Assembly (NCBI GenBank): GCA_024684085.1
Contig: JAIKXM010000021.1
Location: forward strand, 62,001 to 126,000
DNA from: Lachnospiraceae bacterium
GTDB taxonomy: Bacteria; Bacillota; Clostridia; Lachnospirales; Lachnospiraceae
Length of the DNA stretch: 64,000 bases
Direction: 5' to 3'
Part shown: piece by piece, positions 13,311 through 26,186 of the stretch
How positions within the stretch are numbered: position 1 is the stretch's first letter
How the letters are laid out: each line of letters starts with the position of its first letter
Notes under the pieces: model-generated
Told to the model about the DNA's origin: nothing
Databases searched by the model: none
The model's input: only the letters and a program-made list of their open reading frames with translations
Position numbers and translations under genes: made by a program

Positions 13311-15950
13311 ATGAGTAAAGAATTGGCTAAAACTTATGATCCTAAGTCCATAGAGGATCGTATTTATAAAAACTGGATGGACAAGAAATATTTTCATGCT
13401 GAGGTTGACAGAAGTAAGAAGCCTTTCACCATCGTGATGCCGCCTCCGAATATCACAGGTCAGCTTCACATGGGTCATGCTCTTGACAATACAATGCAGG
13501 ATATCCTTATAAGATATAAGAGAATGCAGGGATTTGAAGCTCTCTGGCTTCCCGGAACAGATCACGCTTCCATTGCTACAGAGGCCAAGATCGTTGAGAA
13601 GATGAGCGAAGAGGGCGTTACCAAGGATGATATCGGACGTGACGGCTTCCTTGAGAGAGCCTGGGAGTGGAAGAGACAGTACGGCGGACGTATCGTAAGC
13701 CAGCTTAAGAAGATCGGTTCTTCCTGCGATTGGGACAGAGAGAGATTCACAATGGACGAAGGCTGTAACGATGCTGTTAAGGAAGTCTTCGTTAACATGT
13801 ACAACAAGGGCTGGATATACAAGGGCGAGAGGATCATCAACTGGTGCCCTCACTGCCTTACATCCATTTCCGATGCAGAGGTTGAGTACGAAGATCAGGC
13901 CGGCAAGTTCTGGCATCTGAGATACAAGCTTGCGGATGGCAGCGGATCGGTTGAACTTGCTACCACAAGACCTGAGACACTGCTCGGTGATACAGCTATC
14001 GCCGTTAACCCTAATGATGACAGATATAAGAGCATAATCGGCAAGACCGTTATCCTTCCCATTGTCGGAAGAGAGATCCCGGTAGTTGCTGATGATTATG
14101 TAGGAATAGACTTTGGTACGGGTGTTGTTAAGATCACTCCCGCACACGACCCTAACGACTTCGAGGTTGGACTCAGACACAACCTTCCCATCATCAATGT
14201 AATGACCGATGATGCCAGGATCACTGAGGATTACCCCAAGTACGCCGGAATGGACAGATACGAGGCAAGAGCCCAGATCGTTAAGGATCTCGAGGCTGAG
14301 GGCGCACTTGTTAAGATCGAGGATCATGACCACAATGTAGGAACATGCTACAGATGTCATACAACGATCGAGCCCAGAGTATCCAAGCAGTGGTTCGTTA
14401 AGATGGAAGAGCTTGCTAAGCCGGCTATCGAAGCAGTTAAAAAGGGTGACACCAAGTTTGTTCCGGGCTATTTTGACAAGACTTATTTCCATTGGTTGGA
14501 AAACATCCGCGACTGGTGTATCTCAAGACAGTTATGGTGGGGACACCAGATACCGGCCTTCTATTGCGACGATTGCGGTGAGATGACAGTCACCAAGGAC
14601 GATCACGCCGTATGTCCCAAGTGTGGCAAGGAGATGAGACAGGATCCAGACACACTTGATACATGGTTCTCATCGGCACTCTGGCCTTTCTCAACACTCG
14701 GATGGCCTAAGGCGACCGAAGAGATGGATTATTTCTATCCCACAAGCACACTTGTTACCGGATATGACATCATTCCTTTCTGGGTAATGCGAATGATGTT
14801 CTCGGGACTTGAGCATACAGGCAAGGTTCCTTTTGATACCGTTCTGATCCACGGTCTTGTAAGAGATTCGCAGGGACGCAAGATGAGCAAGTCGCTTGGC
14901 AACGGTATCGATCCTCTTGAAGTTATCGACAAATACGGCGCCGATGCCCTCAGATTCACGCTTATCACGGGTAACGCACCCGGTAATGACATGCGTTTCT
15001 ACTGGGAGAGAGTTGAGGCGAGCAGGAATTTCGCCAATAAGGTGTGGAACGCTTCACGTTTCATCATGATGAACATGCCTGAGGAAGGCATCGATCTTAA
15101 TGTTAAGCCCGCAGGTCTTACGGCTGCCGATAAGTGGATACTCTCCAAGGTTAATACTTTATCGCGCGATGTGACCGAGAATCTTGACAAGTACGAGCTC
15201 GGTATTGCGGCAGACAAGATTTATGAGTTCGTTTGGGATGAGTTCTGCGACTGGTATATCGAGATGGTTAAGCCCCGTCTCTATTCAACAGATGATACAG
15301 AGGGCAAAAAAGCGGCGCTTTACACTCTTAAGACAGTCCTTATATCTGCGCTCAAGCTCCTGCATCCATATATGCCGTTTATAACAGAAGAGATATTCTG
15401 CACGCTTCAGTCAGAGGAAGAGTCGATCATGATCTCTGACTGGCCTGAGTTTACTCCCGATAATGCTTATGTTAAGGAAGAGCAGGATATCGAGAGGATC
15501 AAGGAAGCAGTCAGAAGTATCAGAAATGTAAGAACTTCAATGAATGTTGCACCCAGCAAGAAGGCAACAGTCTATGTAGTCAGCGATAATGAGGCAGTAA
15601 GAGAGACATTCGAAAAGGGAAGCTTGTTCTTCGGTACTCTCGCTTATGCTTCTGAGGTCAGTGTTCAGTCGGATATGACAGGCATCCCCGAGGATGCGGT
15701 TTCCGTAGTTATACCTGAGGCCAATATCTATATGCCTTTTGCGGAACTTGTAGATATAGCCAAGGAAACAGAACGTCTCAAGAAGGAAGAAGAGAGACTT
15801 CAGGGAGAGATTAAGAGAGCATCCGGTATGTTATCCAATGAGAAGTTTATCTCAAAAGCTCCCGAAGCTAAGGTACAGGAAGAGAAGGCAAAACTTGCCA
15901 AGTATGAGCAGATGCTTGAAGAAGTACGCAAGCAGCTTGCTAAATTGTAA
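13311..15950 (+). CDS. valS: Valyl-tRNA synthetase
   Basis: A class Ia synthetase of 879 residues that charges tRNA-Val. The HIGH signature is PPPNITGQLHMGHAL (about residue 52), the KMSKS loop is GRKMSKSLGNG (about 524), and the C-terminal end (about 815-879) is the Lys/Glu-rich coiled coil that grips tRNA. The editing domain carries TTRPETLLGDTAIAVNP. I start at ATG 13311 (MSKELAKTYDP), the usual family N-terminus, with a weak purine-rich site before it; an in-frame GTG at 13272 lies just after AGGAG at 13263 and cannot be excluded. No T-box leader is visible, which is unusual for a clostridial valS. Confidence 0.95.
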   Translation: MSKELAKTYDPKSIEDRIYKNWMDKKYFHAEVDRSKKPFTIVMPPPNITGQLHMGHALDNTMQDILIRYKRMQGFEALWLPGTDHASIATEAKIVEKMSEEGVTKDDIGRDGFLERAWEWKRQYGGRIVSQLKKIGSSCDWDRERFTMDEGCNDAVKEVFVNMYNKGWIYKGERIINWCPHCLTSISDAEVEYEDQAGKFWHLRYKLADGSGSVELATTRPETLLGDTAIAVNPNDDRYKSIIGKTVILPIVGREIPVVADDYVGIDFGTGVVKITPAHDPNDFEVGLRHNLPIINVMTDDARITEDYPKYAGMDRYEARAQIVKDLEAEGALVKIEDHDHNVGTCYRCHTTIEPRVSKQWFVKMEELAKPAIEAVKKGDTKFVPGYFDKTYFHWLENIRDWCISRQLWWGHQIPAFYCDDCGEMTVTKDDHAVCPKCGKEMRQDPDTLDTWFSSALWPFSTLGWPKATEEMDYFYPTSTLVTGYDIIPFWVMRMMFSGLEHTGKVPFDTVLIHGLVRDSQGRKMSKSLGNGIDPLEVIDKYGADALRFTLITGNAPGNDMRFYWERVEASRNFANKVWNASRFIMMNMPEEGIDLNVKPAGLTAADKWILSKVNTLSRDVTENLDKYELGIAADKIYEFVWDEFCDWYIEMVKPRLYSTDDTEGKKAALYTLKTVLISALKLLHPYMPFITEEIFCTLQSEEESIMISDWPEFTPDNAYVKEEQDIERIKEAVRSIRNVRTSMNVAPSKKATVYVVSDNEAVRETFEKGSLFFGTLAYASEVSVQSDMTGIPEDAVSVVIPEANIYMPFAELVDIAKETERLKKEEERLQGEIKRASGMLSNEKFISKAPEAKVQEEKAKLAKYEQMLEEVRKQLAKL

Positions 15951-16024
15951 TATAAAGTAATTTTTATTTGAGATTATGTGTAACGGATTAATGCTGTGAT
16001 TACGGCGGAAAGTTAGGACCTTGT

Positions 16025-17545
16025 ATGGCAGAACTTCAAAAGTTGTCAATTGAAGAACTTAAGAGACTGCGTGAAGAGATTAAGAGAGAGGCTTCAGCGG
16101 ATAATGCTGCCACTGCGGGTCAGGACTCAGTAAGCGGAGAAGGCGAAGGGGCAGCTGAGGAGAAATCCTCGAAAGTCATCCGTGTGAATATTGCGGATGA
16201 CAAGATGAGTGCCACCGTTACACTCTCTGTTCCCTCCGATGGCGAAAGATATACTGTTCCCGAGATAGTGGGAGCGCTCAGGAAGGAAAGAGTTGTTCTC
16301 GGCATTCAGACTACCAAGATCATGGATATGGTATCCGGAGAGATCTATGAAGAACCCGTTGAAGTGGCTGTCGGCCGTGAGGTAACACCGGGACAGGAAG
16401 GTTACTACGAGTTCGCGGTTGATCTGTCGGAACACAGAAAGCCTGAGATCAGAGAAGACGGCGGTGTTGATTATTCCGCCATGGGACGTCTGTCCAATAT
16501 AGCAGAAGGCGAACTTATAGCTACTTATTATCCAGCGGTTCAGGGCGAAAAAGGTTACAATGTTAACGGAGCTGAGCTTCTCGCCAAGTATGCCAAGGAA
16601 CAGCCTCAGTTAAGAGGCAAGCATATATCATACAATGAAGAGACAAGACAGTATTTCGCGACAGCATCCGGCAAGATTTCCTGCAATAATTTCAATGTAG
16701 AGATCCTTACGGTGCATGAAGTCAACGGCGATCTGGATATGACATCCGGCAATGTTGAGTTCTACGGCGATATAATCATTAACGGTAATGTAGAGTCGGG
16801 CGTTTTTATCAGAGCCGGACGTAATATAACCGTTAACGGAACGATTGCGGCTGCAAGGATACAGGCAGGCGGAGATATAGTCTTAGCCAAGGGTATTCAG
16901 GGCAATAATAAGGGTAAGATATCCGCCAGAGGTAATGTATTCGCAGAATTTATCGAGTATGCAACGGTTGAGGCAGGTAAGGATGTACAGGCCAATTCCA
17001 TTATCGATTCTCAGGTCAGTGCCGTCGGTAAGGTAATGGTAAAGGGAAGCAAGGGAGTTGTCAGAGGCGGTTACGTTCACGGCCTTCAGGGTGTCAGCAT
17101 CAGGTCGGTCGGTAACAGCAATGAACCCAAGACCATACTTCATTGCGGATTCACCGAGGATGATCATATGCGATTCATTCTTCTGAATAAGAAAGCCAAT
17201 GAGATCAAGGATGAGATCGCCAAGGTTGTCGATGAGATGTCGGAACTTCTGAATGTAGCCAATGCCATGGGCGTTACGGCAGACCAGAAAGCCCGTATAT
17301 ATGAGCTTAATAAGATAAAAGGCGAGAAGTGTCAGGATCTTGACCGGAACAGTCAAGAGAAGAAACGCTTAAGTGAAAGAATGGCGCTTGGCTTTAATTC
17401 ATGCATAGAGATAAGCAATGACATATTTACCAACACGGTCATTGCCATAGATCTTGTATCTATGAGGATACCGTCATATGAGGCACACTGCCGATATGTC
17501 AATAAGGACGGTGTCATAGAAAGACGAGCTTATCTTGGAGATTAG
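16025..17545 (+). CDS. DUF342 / FapA family protein
   Basis: A 506-residue cytoplasmic protein. After a short charged helix (1-50) comes a variable domain, then the DUF342 core (about 170-400): a run of short GxxxxNGxV-like blocks such as GDLDMTSGNVEFYGDIIING and GRNITVNGTI predicted to form a right-handed beta-helix. A coiled coil (about 385-460) follows. The family includes FapA and proteins linked to flagella, polymers or signalling, but its biochemical role is not established. It is followed closely by folC (8 bases), suggesting one transcript. The ATG at 16025 has the weak site AGTTAGG. Confidence 0.75.
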   Translation: MAELQKLSIEELKRLREEIKREASADNAATAGQDSVSGEGEGAAEEKSSKVIRVNIADDKMSATVTLSVPSDGERYTVPEIVGALRKERVVLGIQTTKIMDMVSGEIYEEPVEVAVGREVTPGQEGYYEFAVDLSEHRKPEIREDGGVDYSAMGRLSNIAEGELIATYYPAVQGEKGYNVNGAELLAKYAKEQPQLRGKHISYNEETRQYFATASGKISCNNFNVEILTVHEVNGDLDMTSGNVEFYGDIIINGNVESGVFIRAGRNITVNGTIAAARIQAGGDIVLAKGIQGNNKGKISARGNVFAEFIEYATVEAGKDVQANSIIDSQVSAVGKVMVKGSKGVVRGGYVHGLQGVSIRSVGNSNEPKTILHCGFTEDDHMRFILLNKKANEIKDEIAKVVDEMSELLNVANAMGVTADQKARIYELNKIKGEKCQDLDRNSQEKKRLSERMALGFNSCIEISNDIFTNTVIAIDLVSMRIPSYEAHCRYVNKDGVIERRAYLGD

Positions 17546-17552
17546 TATCAGG

Positions 17553-19007
17553 ATGGAAAATAAAACAAGATTTAATAAATATGAAGATGCGGTGTCGTAC
17601 ATTTTGTCGATACCGCGTTTTTCGGGTAAGAGTACAATTGAAGAGACAAAGAGCTTCGGTGAATACCTTATGACACGCGTGTCAGAGGTGACAGGATCTA
17701 TCAACATCCACATCGCGGGAACCAATGGCAAGGGGAGTGTCTGTGCTTATCTTACGGCACTTAACAGAAATCTTGCAAAAAGTGTCGGAACCTTCACGTC
17801 CCCTCATCTGAGCGATATCAGAGAGCGCATCTGTCTTAACGGAGAGATGATCTCTAAGGAAGAATTTCTTGGCGCAGCCAACTTTATTATCGAAGCATTG
17901 GAAGAGTATAAAGCCTCCGGGGAAGATATCTTGGATGTGTCAGACTCAGCAGATATCGCGCCTGCTACAGGGAATGCAACCGAGCTTCCGGCAGACTTCG
18001 CAGATCTCACGCGTACCGATCCTAATGTACGACCGGACTATCACCCCTCATTCTTCGAGTTCATGTTCTTCATGGCTCGCATATATTTCGCCAATAACAG
18101 GCCCGATGTGGTCATCTGGGAGACGGGACTCGGAGGCAGGCTCGATGCCACCAATACGCTTCCTGCGAAAGATGTGACCGTTATCACCGAGATCGGACTT
18201 GATCATATGGAGTACCTTGGAGACACCAAGGAGAAGATCGCTTCGGAGAAGGCTGGCATACTTATGGAAGGCATTCCGGTGGTCTATGCGAGGCGCGATG
18301 AAGGTACGGCTGAGGTGATCGAAAAACGCGCCCGGGAATTAAATTGTCCGATTTATCCGATAATTGCCCCAATTTTTGAACGGATTGAGGGAAGTGTGCG
18401 TCTATTCAATAAGGGGATTGCATTTTCATATGAATCTCGTTATTATAATAATGTTACGTTTGAGATAGGAACGCAGGCTGTGTATCAGGTTGAGAATGCC
18501 TGTGTGGCTCTGAAAGTCATGGAACTTATAAGTGACAGGAGTGAGCTTACACCCGGGATCATGCAGAAGGGACTGCTCGATATGAAGTGGCCCGGCAGGA
18601 TGGAAGAAGTTGAGCCGGGGGTATATCTCGACGGAGCACATAATGTTGACGGAATAATATCTTTTGTTAAGAGCGTAGCCGGAGACGGTTGCAGAGGAAA
18701 GCGATTGCTGCTTTTTTCTGCGGTTATGGACAAGCAGGTGGAAGAGATGGCGCAGATCATCAATGACAGCGGCCTTTTTTCTATGGTTGCATCTGCTCAT
18801 ATCGATAACAGCAGGGGGCTCGCGGCAGAGTCTCTTAAGAAGATACTGAATATCTTTCCGGATCTCTTTATCGGCGACAGTATATATGAAGCTTACAGAG
18901 AATTGCTGGGGGCTAAGACCGATGAAGATATTCTGTATGTATGTGGTTCATTATACTTGATAGGTGAATTAAATGACGCTATCAGGAACGGAGTCGCTAA
19001 TGATTAA
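17553..19007 (+). CDS. folC: Folylpolyglutamate synthase (FolC)
   Basis: A Mur-ligase-type enzyme of 484 residues that adds glutamate to folates, and in many bacteria also to dihydropteroate, using ATP. The P-loop is IAGTNGKGSVCAYL, followed by the family motifs TSPHLSDIRERI, WETGLGGRLDATN and ITEIGLDHMEYLG. A Glu/Asp/Ala-rich segment of about 40 residues (about 120-160) is inserted in the N-terminal domain, making it longer than the usual 420-440. The start is taken as ATG 17553; an upstream TTG at 17535 overlaps the previous gene. The last 8 bases overlap the next small gene. Confidence 0.92.
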   Translation: MENKTRFNKYEDAVSYILSIPRFSGKSTIEETKSFGEYLMTRVSEVTGSINIHIAGTNGKGSVCAYLTALNRNLAKSVGTFTSPHLSDIRERICLNGEMISKEEFLGAANFIIEALEEYKASGEDILDVSDSADIAPATGNATELPADFADLTRTDPNVRPDYHPSFFEFMFFMARIYFANNRPDVVIWETGLGGRLDATNTLPAKDVTVITEIGLDHMEYLGDTKEKIASEKAGILMEGIPVVYARRDEGTAEVIEKRARELNCPIYPIIAPIFERIEGSVRLFNKGIAFSYESRYYNNVTFEIGTQAVYQVENACVALKVMELISDRSELTPGIMQKGLLDMKWPGRMEEVEPGVYLDGAHNVDGIISFVKSVAGDGCRGKRLLLFSAVMDKQVEEMAQIINDSGLFSMVASAHIDNSRGLAAESLKKILNIFPDLFIGDSIYEAYRELLGAKTDEDILYVCGSLYLIGELNDAIRNGVAND

Positions 19008-19155
19008 TTTTGAAGAAGAGCTTAAGAAGTTTCATCCTTCTCTTGAGATAGAGGATGCCGAGACGGCTATATATAATCAGAATCTTACCGATATGGCAGA
19101 CTTGCTTGTAAGTCTTGTTAAGGAAGATAAGGAAGAGGAAAAAGAGAAAGAATAG
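19000..19155 (+). CDS. Small acidic protein (51 aa), coupled to folC
   Basis: It starts at ATG 19000 inside the end of folC, with GGAG 6-7 bases upstream, and encodes 51 residues: MINFEEELKKFHPSLEIEDA near the start and a final run of Lys/Glu. It is predicted helical and soluble. The overlap with folC and the ribosome site argue that it is translated. I do not recognise the family. It could be a regulator or adaptor linked to the next gene, which starts 23 bases later. Confidence 0.65.
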   Translation: MINFEEELKKFHPSLEIEDAETAIYNQNLTDMADLLVSLVKEDKEEEKEKE

Positions 19156-19178
19156 CCATTTAGTAACGGAGAGCGAAG

Positions 19179-20585
19179 ATGATCTGCTATAATTGCGGTG
19201 CTAATCTGACTCATAATGATTTTTGTACCAATTGTGGGGCGGATGTTGCCAGATATAAAAAAATAATAGGTTTATCCAACCTTTATTATAATGAAGGCCT
19301 TGAAAAAGCTGTTATCCGTGATCTGTCAGGGGCTATTGTTTGCTTAAGACAGTGCCTTAAGATGAACAAGAATCATGTTGATGCAAGGAATCTTCTCGGT
19401 CTTATCTATTTTGAAATGGGTGAATATGTTGCTGCCTTAAGTGAGTGGGTCATCAGTAAGAATCTTCGCCCGAATAAGAACATCGCCGATGATTACATCG
19501 GTATCATCCAGAATAATCCCGCCAGTCTCGATTCTATCGGACAGGCTGTTAAGAAATACAATCTTGCACTGAATTACTGCTATCAGGGAAGCCTTGATCT
19601 TGCAGTGATCCAGCTTAAGAAAGTCATCAATCTCAATCCCAGATTTGTGCAGGCACATCAGTTGCTGGCACTTCTGTTCATACAATCCGAACAGTGGGAA
19701 GATGCCAAGCGTGAGCTGATGGTATGTAAGAGGATTGATATCAACAACACCGTTACCTTAAGATACCTTAAGGAAGTACGTGCCGTTCTTGATATCGATG
19801 ACAACAGCGGATTCGGTTTCAAGACCCGTAAGAAGGCCGCCGAGACCGTTACATATAAGTTGCATAATGAGACGATCATCGAACCTGTAGGTCGTAAGGA
19901 CAATAAGACTCTTTCGACTCTTATTAATGTATTCATAGGTGTGGCTATCGGTATTGCGGTAGCTTATTTTATGATCCTTCCTGCAAGGATATCTTCGGTA
20001 AGAGGGTCTTTTGACGAGAGTCTCAAGGTGGCTAATGAACAGCTTGATGCCAAGACTGCTTCCATAGCAGAGCTTGAGCAGCAGCTTAAGACTGCGGATT
20101 CCAAGAATGAGAAGCTTTCTTCTCAGCTTGAATTATATATAGGTGAAGACGGCACTATGACAGCGATGGACAATCTTCTTAACGCTGTAAGTGTCTATAT
20201 CAATGATCCTTCTGATGTGACGGAAGTTGCGCAGAGTCTGGACGAGATCCCTGTTGACGCTCTTGACCAGGCTTCAGAAGAGTTCCTGTCGGTATATCAG
20301 CTGTTGCTCTCTCGCGTAGGCGGAGAAGTAGCTCTTGAATATTATGAATCAGGCATGAAGTATTATCAGTCTGAGCAGTACGAGTCAGCTATAGGTGACT
20401 TAAGCAAGGCTTATTCTTATGACAATACCAATGCCGATGCACTCTATAATCTGGGTAATGCTTATCGTAAATACGGCGATGAGGTCAATGCTGTTGATAC
20501 TTATCAGGCAGTTATTGATAATTTCCCGGGAACAGAGACCGCGACTCGGGCACAGCAGTATATTAATGAATTGAATGGCGAATAG
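19179..20585 (+). CDS. Zinc-ribbon / TPR membrane protein
   Basis: A 468-residue protein. The N-terminus is a zinc ribbon (Cys3, Cys6, Cys16, Cys19 in CYNCG...CTNCG). TPR repeats follow (about 35-200), then a single membrane segment (about 246-268, FIGVAIGIAVAYFMILPA), a coiled coil (about 280-320) and more TPRs at the C-terminus (about 385-460, SAIGDLSKAYSYD...ADALYNLGNAYRK). Topology is probably zinc ribbon and first TPRs inside, last TPRs outside, suiting a scaffold that links cytoplasmic and surface processes. Partner unknown. A terminator follows at 20611. Confidence 0.8.
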   Translation: MICYNCGANLTHNDFCTNCGADVARYKKIIGLSNLYYNEGLEKAVIRDLSGAIVCLRQCLKMNKNHVDARNLLGLIYFEMGEYVAALSEWVISKNLRPNKNIADDYIGIIQNNPASLDSIGQAVKKYNLALNYCYQGSLDLAVIQLKKVINLNPRFVQAHQLLALLFIQSEQWEDAKRELMVCKRIDINNTVTLRYLKEVRAVLDIDDNSGFGFKTRKKAAETVTYKLHNETIIEPVGRKDNKTLSTLINVFIGVAIGIAVAYFMILPARISSVRGSFDESLKVANEQLDAKTASIAELEQQLKTADSKNEKLSSQLELYIGEDGTMTAMDNLLNAVSVYINDPSDVTEVAQSLDEIPVDALDQASEEFLSVYQLLLSRVGGEVALEYYESGMKYYQSEQYESAIGDLSKAYSYDNTNADALYNLGNAYRKYGDEVNAVDTYQAVIDNFPGTETATRAQQYINELNGE

Positions 20586-20610
20586 CCTTCAGTTTTGATT
20601 CAAATAAAAT

Positions 20611-20643
20611 GAGAACATGCATACAGTACATGTTCTCTTTTTT
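20611..20643 (+). terminator. Terminator between the TPR gene and carB
   Basis: GAGAACATG (20611-20619) pairs with CATGTTCTC (20629-20637), followed by six T. It ends only about 22 bases before the carB start, so it could also attenuate carB transcription. Confidence 0.8.
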
Positions 20644-20665
20644 AAAAGAACATGGAGGAGAATTT

Positions 20666-23887
<3,222 letters not shown>

Positions 23888-23996
23888 TTACGGATTTTGG
23901 AAAAAATTCCGGATCTAAGGAACAGGTATGATATGCACTCCGGTTAAAGCGCACGATCAGTAAGGCAAAGATAATGATATTAATGATCGACATAAT

Positions 23997-24023
23997 TGAC
24001 CTGCGGATACATTCCGCAGGTCA
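23997..24023. terminator. Hairpin after carB
   Basis: TGACCTGCGGA (23997-24007) pairs perfectly with TCCGCAGGTCA (24013-24023). The following TTCAATA is a poor T-run, so termination may be weak. The rest of 23888-24041 holds no gene. Confidence 0.5.
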
Positions 24024-24041
24024 TTCAATAGGTGGTGGAAT

Positions 24042-24284
24042 ATGAGCTTAAGACAAATAGAATTCAAAATGGAACGTCCGGGACTCCTTAAGGAAGGAGA
24101 CCATGTAACGGTTACCGAAGGCGTTTTGCCAAGTAATTATTACTATACTATCAATCCCTCACTTGCCATGTCTCCGAATATCCCCATAAGACAGCGTCTT
24201 AAGGTATCGGAAGGCGATGTGGTGGAGATAGTACGTAATCAGAGAGGATACTATGTGACTGTCGCCTTTAATGAACCGGACTGA
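24042..24284 (+). CDS. Small conserved-looking protein of unknown function (80 aa)
   Basis: ATG 24042 follows AGGTGGTGG. The product begins MSLRQIEFKMERPGLLKEGD and looks like a small all-beta protein; its second half (RLKVSEGDVVEIVRNQRGYYVTVAF) resembles a DNA- or RNA-binding barrel hairpin. There is no signal peptide or membrane segment. It stands between carB and ridA, on the same strand, with about 155 bases on each side. The reading frame has normal codon use and a good ribosome site. I cannot name the family. Confidence 0.65.
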   Translation: MSLRQIEFKMERPGLLKEGDHVTVTEGVLPSNYYYTINPSLAMSPNIPIRQRLKVSEGDVVEIVRNQRGYYVTVAFNEPD

Positions 24285-24438
24285 CTAGATAAACGGCTGA
24301 CAGTGAGAATAAAGCTGTCTTTAATGCCCTTGCCGGTATTCGGTTAACGGCGACGATGATAAGAAATGTGTTAATGTTGTCAGCGATACGATCAGTGATA
24401 TGATCAGTGAAGTAAGACAACAGGAAAGGAAGGAAATC

Positions 24439-24816
24439 ATGATAAGAAAAGTAAGTACAGATAAGGCACCCGCAGCGATCGGACCCTACTCACAGGGAGT
24501 AATAGCCGATAAGCTGTTATTCGCTTCAGGCCAGATACCCATTAATCCCGCTACAGGTGAGGTAGAAGCCGAGACAATCGAGGATCAGGCTACTCAGGTA
24601 ATGAAGAACGTAGGCGCTATCCTTGTTGAGGCAGGATGCGGATATGAGAACGTTGTTAAGACAACATGCTTCCTCGCTGATATGAATGACTTCGCAGCAT
24701 TCAACAGTGTATATGAGAAGTACTTTCCCAATAAGCCTGCAAGAAGCTGTGTAGCTGTTAAGCAGCTCCCTAAGAACGTACTCTGCGAAGTAGAGGTCAT
24801 TGCGTGTCTGTATTAA
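24439..24816 (+). CDS. ridA: RidA family reactive-intermediate deaminase
   Basis: A 125-residue protein, the standard RidA length. RidA trimers hydrolyse reactive enamine/imine intermediates released by PLP enzymes such as threonine dehydratase. The motifs are AAIGPYSQGV at the N-terminus, FASGQIPINP, and the C-terminal RSCVAVKQLPKNVLCEVE with the active-site Arg and the final Glu. I chose ATG 24439 with AAGGAAGG upstream. The next gene overlaps its end by 13 bases. Confidence 0.93.
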   Translation: MIRKVSTDKAPAAIGPYSQGVIADKLLFASGQIPINPATGEVEAETIEDQATQVMKNVGAILVEAGCGYENVVKTTCFLADMNDFAAFNSVYEKYFPNKPARSCVAVKQLPKNVLCEVEVIACLY

Positions 24817-25718
24817 TACTTCTGATTACGGCACTCATATGGGGCGTAGCCTTCGTATCACAGAGTGTCGGTATGGATCATCTGGGACCCTTATACTTCA
24901 ACGCGATACGTTATACACTTGGAACTCTTGTCCTTATACCCGTAATAGCTTTTCTTAACAGGGGAAAAGGCAAAGGCATCTACATTGAACATATCAAGAA
25001 TAATGACACAAGTGTCGTAAAATTAACTCCCTACGGCAGATATACTCTGCTCGGGGGAGTTTGTTGCGGTATGTGCCTTGCCACGGCATCGCTCTGGCAA
25101 CAGTACGGTATAATCGGTACTACCGTTGCCAAGGCAGGATTCATTACAGCACTGTATATAATAATCGTTCCGATATTGGGACTGTTCCTTCATAAGAAGA
25201 TACGTCTTAATGTATGGGTAAGTGCATTTATCGCTATAGCGGGATTCTTCCTAATGTGCGTTAAGGAGACGCTGTCCGTTAACAGATATGATCTCTATGT
25301 GCTTGTGGCAGCTTGTGTGTTCTCTGTGCATATAATGGTGATCGACCATTTTGCACCCAAAGGCGATCCGGTCGCGATATCATGCATCCAGTTCCTGGTC
25401 AGTGCCATCATATGCTTGATCGGTGGTATCATCTTCGAGGAAGTGAGTATAGATAATATAAGAGATTGTACGATACCGCTACTGTATTCCGGTATCTTAT
25501 CATGCGGTGTGGCCTATACCCTGCAGATAGTGGGTCAGAGGGGGCTTAATCCCGCCGTGGCCTCACTGGTACTCAGTCTGGAATCGGTCTTCTCAGCTGT
25601 TGCGGGATGGCTTCTGATAGGCCAGACAATGACGCGCGATCAGATGATCGGAGCGGGGCTTGTATTCACAGGTGTTATACTGGCGCAGATCGACTTCAGT
25701 CGGAGAAGTGTTCGTTAA
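24804..25718 (+). CDS. EamA/DMT superfamily transporter
   Basis: A 304-residue inner-membrane protein with about ten transmembrane helices in two EamA repeats: the first starts ILLITALIWGVAFVSQSVGM, the second around LYVLVAACVFSVHIMVID. Family members export amino acids, purines or other metabolites. It begins with GTG 24804 inside ridA, so it is translationally coupled. The pairing with RidA could mean that a metabolite related to amino-acid breakdown is exported, but that is inference. Its 3' end overlaps the convergent minus-strand gene by 23 bases. Confidence 0.88.
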   Translation: MSVLILLITALIWGVAFVSQSVGMDHLGPLYFNAIRYTLGTLVLIPVIAFLNRGKGKGIYIEHIKNNDTSVVKLTPYGRYTLLGGVCCGMCLATASLWQQYGIIGTTVAKAGFITALYIIIVPILGLFLHKKIRLNVWVSAFIAIAGFFLMCVKETLSVNRYDLYVLVAACVFSVHIMVIDHFAPKGDPVAISCIQFLVSAIICLIGGIIFEEVSIDNIRDCTIPLLYSGILSCGVAYTLQIVGQRGLNPAVASLVLSLESVFSAVAGWLLIGQTMTRDQMIGAGLVFTGVILAQIDFSRRSVR

Positions 25719-26172
25719 TAAAACGCCCCATATAGTCGTCCCAGATCTGCTCGGGAGACTTATCAAGGGTGAAGCTGCGATAGGCGGCAGCAGTAGTCAG
25801 TCTCATACCTTTATCATCAAAGACAATGTTAAGGATCAGGTAATCCAGATCCCGGGCATTGTCTTTTATAATGTTCGCAGTCAGCTCAGGATTGAGATAC
25901 AACGTTATGCGAAAGGACAGCGGTGTGTTGTGTCCCTTGATCAGCTGGAAGATCGTCTGACGCATCCTGCTCCACGGAGCGTACTCGAAGGGAGATGAGA
26001 GGGCGACTATATCGGGATCACTGCCCCAGAAGTCCTTATTCTCATATCCGTCGATCCTGTAAGTATTACCACATCTGAGTTCGGCTTCCTTCAGCAGGAA
26101 GTGATCGAACTTGTCCGTGCACAGAAGTGTCTGCATGAATCCTCTGTGATTGTTGATATCAAAAGCGCGCAT
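25696..26172 (-). CDS. DUF5721-like protein of unknown function
   Basis: A 158-residue soluble protein beginning MRAFDINNHRGFMQTLLCTD, with a central segment APWSRMRQTIFQLIKGHNTP and the end DDYMGRFINEHF. Its length and sequence style resemble the clostridial DUF5721 family, whose function is unknown; the assignment is from memory. It is the second gene of a minus-strand pair, 14 bases after the LytTR regulator, so the two probably work together. Confidence 0.6.
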   Translation of the reverse strand: MRAFDINNHRGFMQTLLCTDKFDHFLLKEAELRCGNTYRIDGYENKDFWGSDPDIVALSSPFEYAPWSRMRQTIFQLIKGHNTPLSFRITLYLNPELTANIIKDNARDLDYLILNIVFDDKGMRLTTAAAYRSFTLDKSPEQIWDDYMGRFINEHFSD

Positions 26173-26186
26173 ATATATGCTCCGTT

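Noticed and set aside
13257-14492. 411-residue minus-strand open frame opposite valS
   Set aside because: valS on the other strand is unambiguous; the antisense frame has no recognisable domain.
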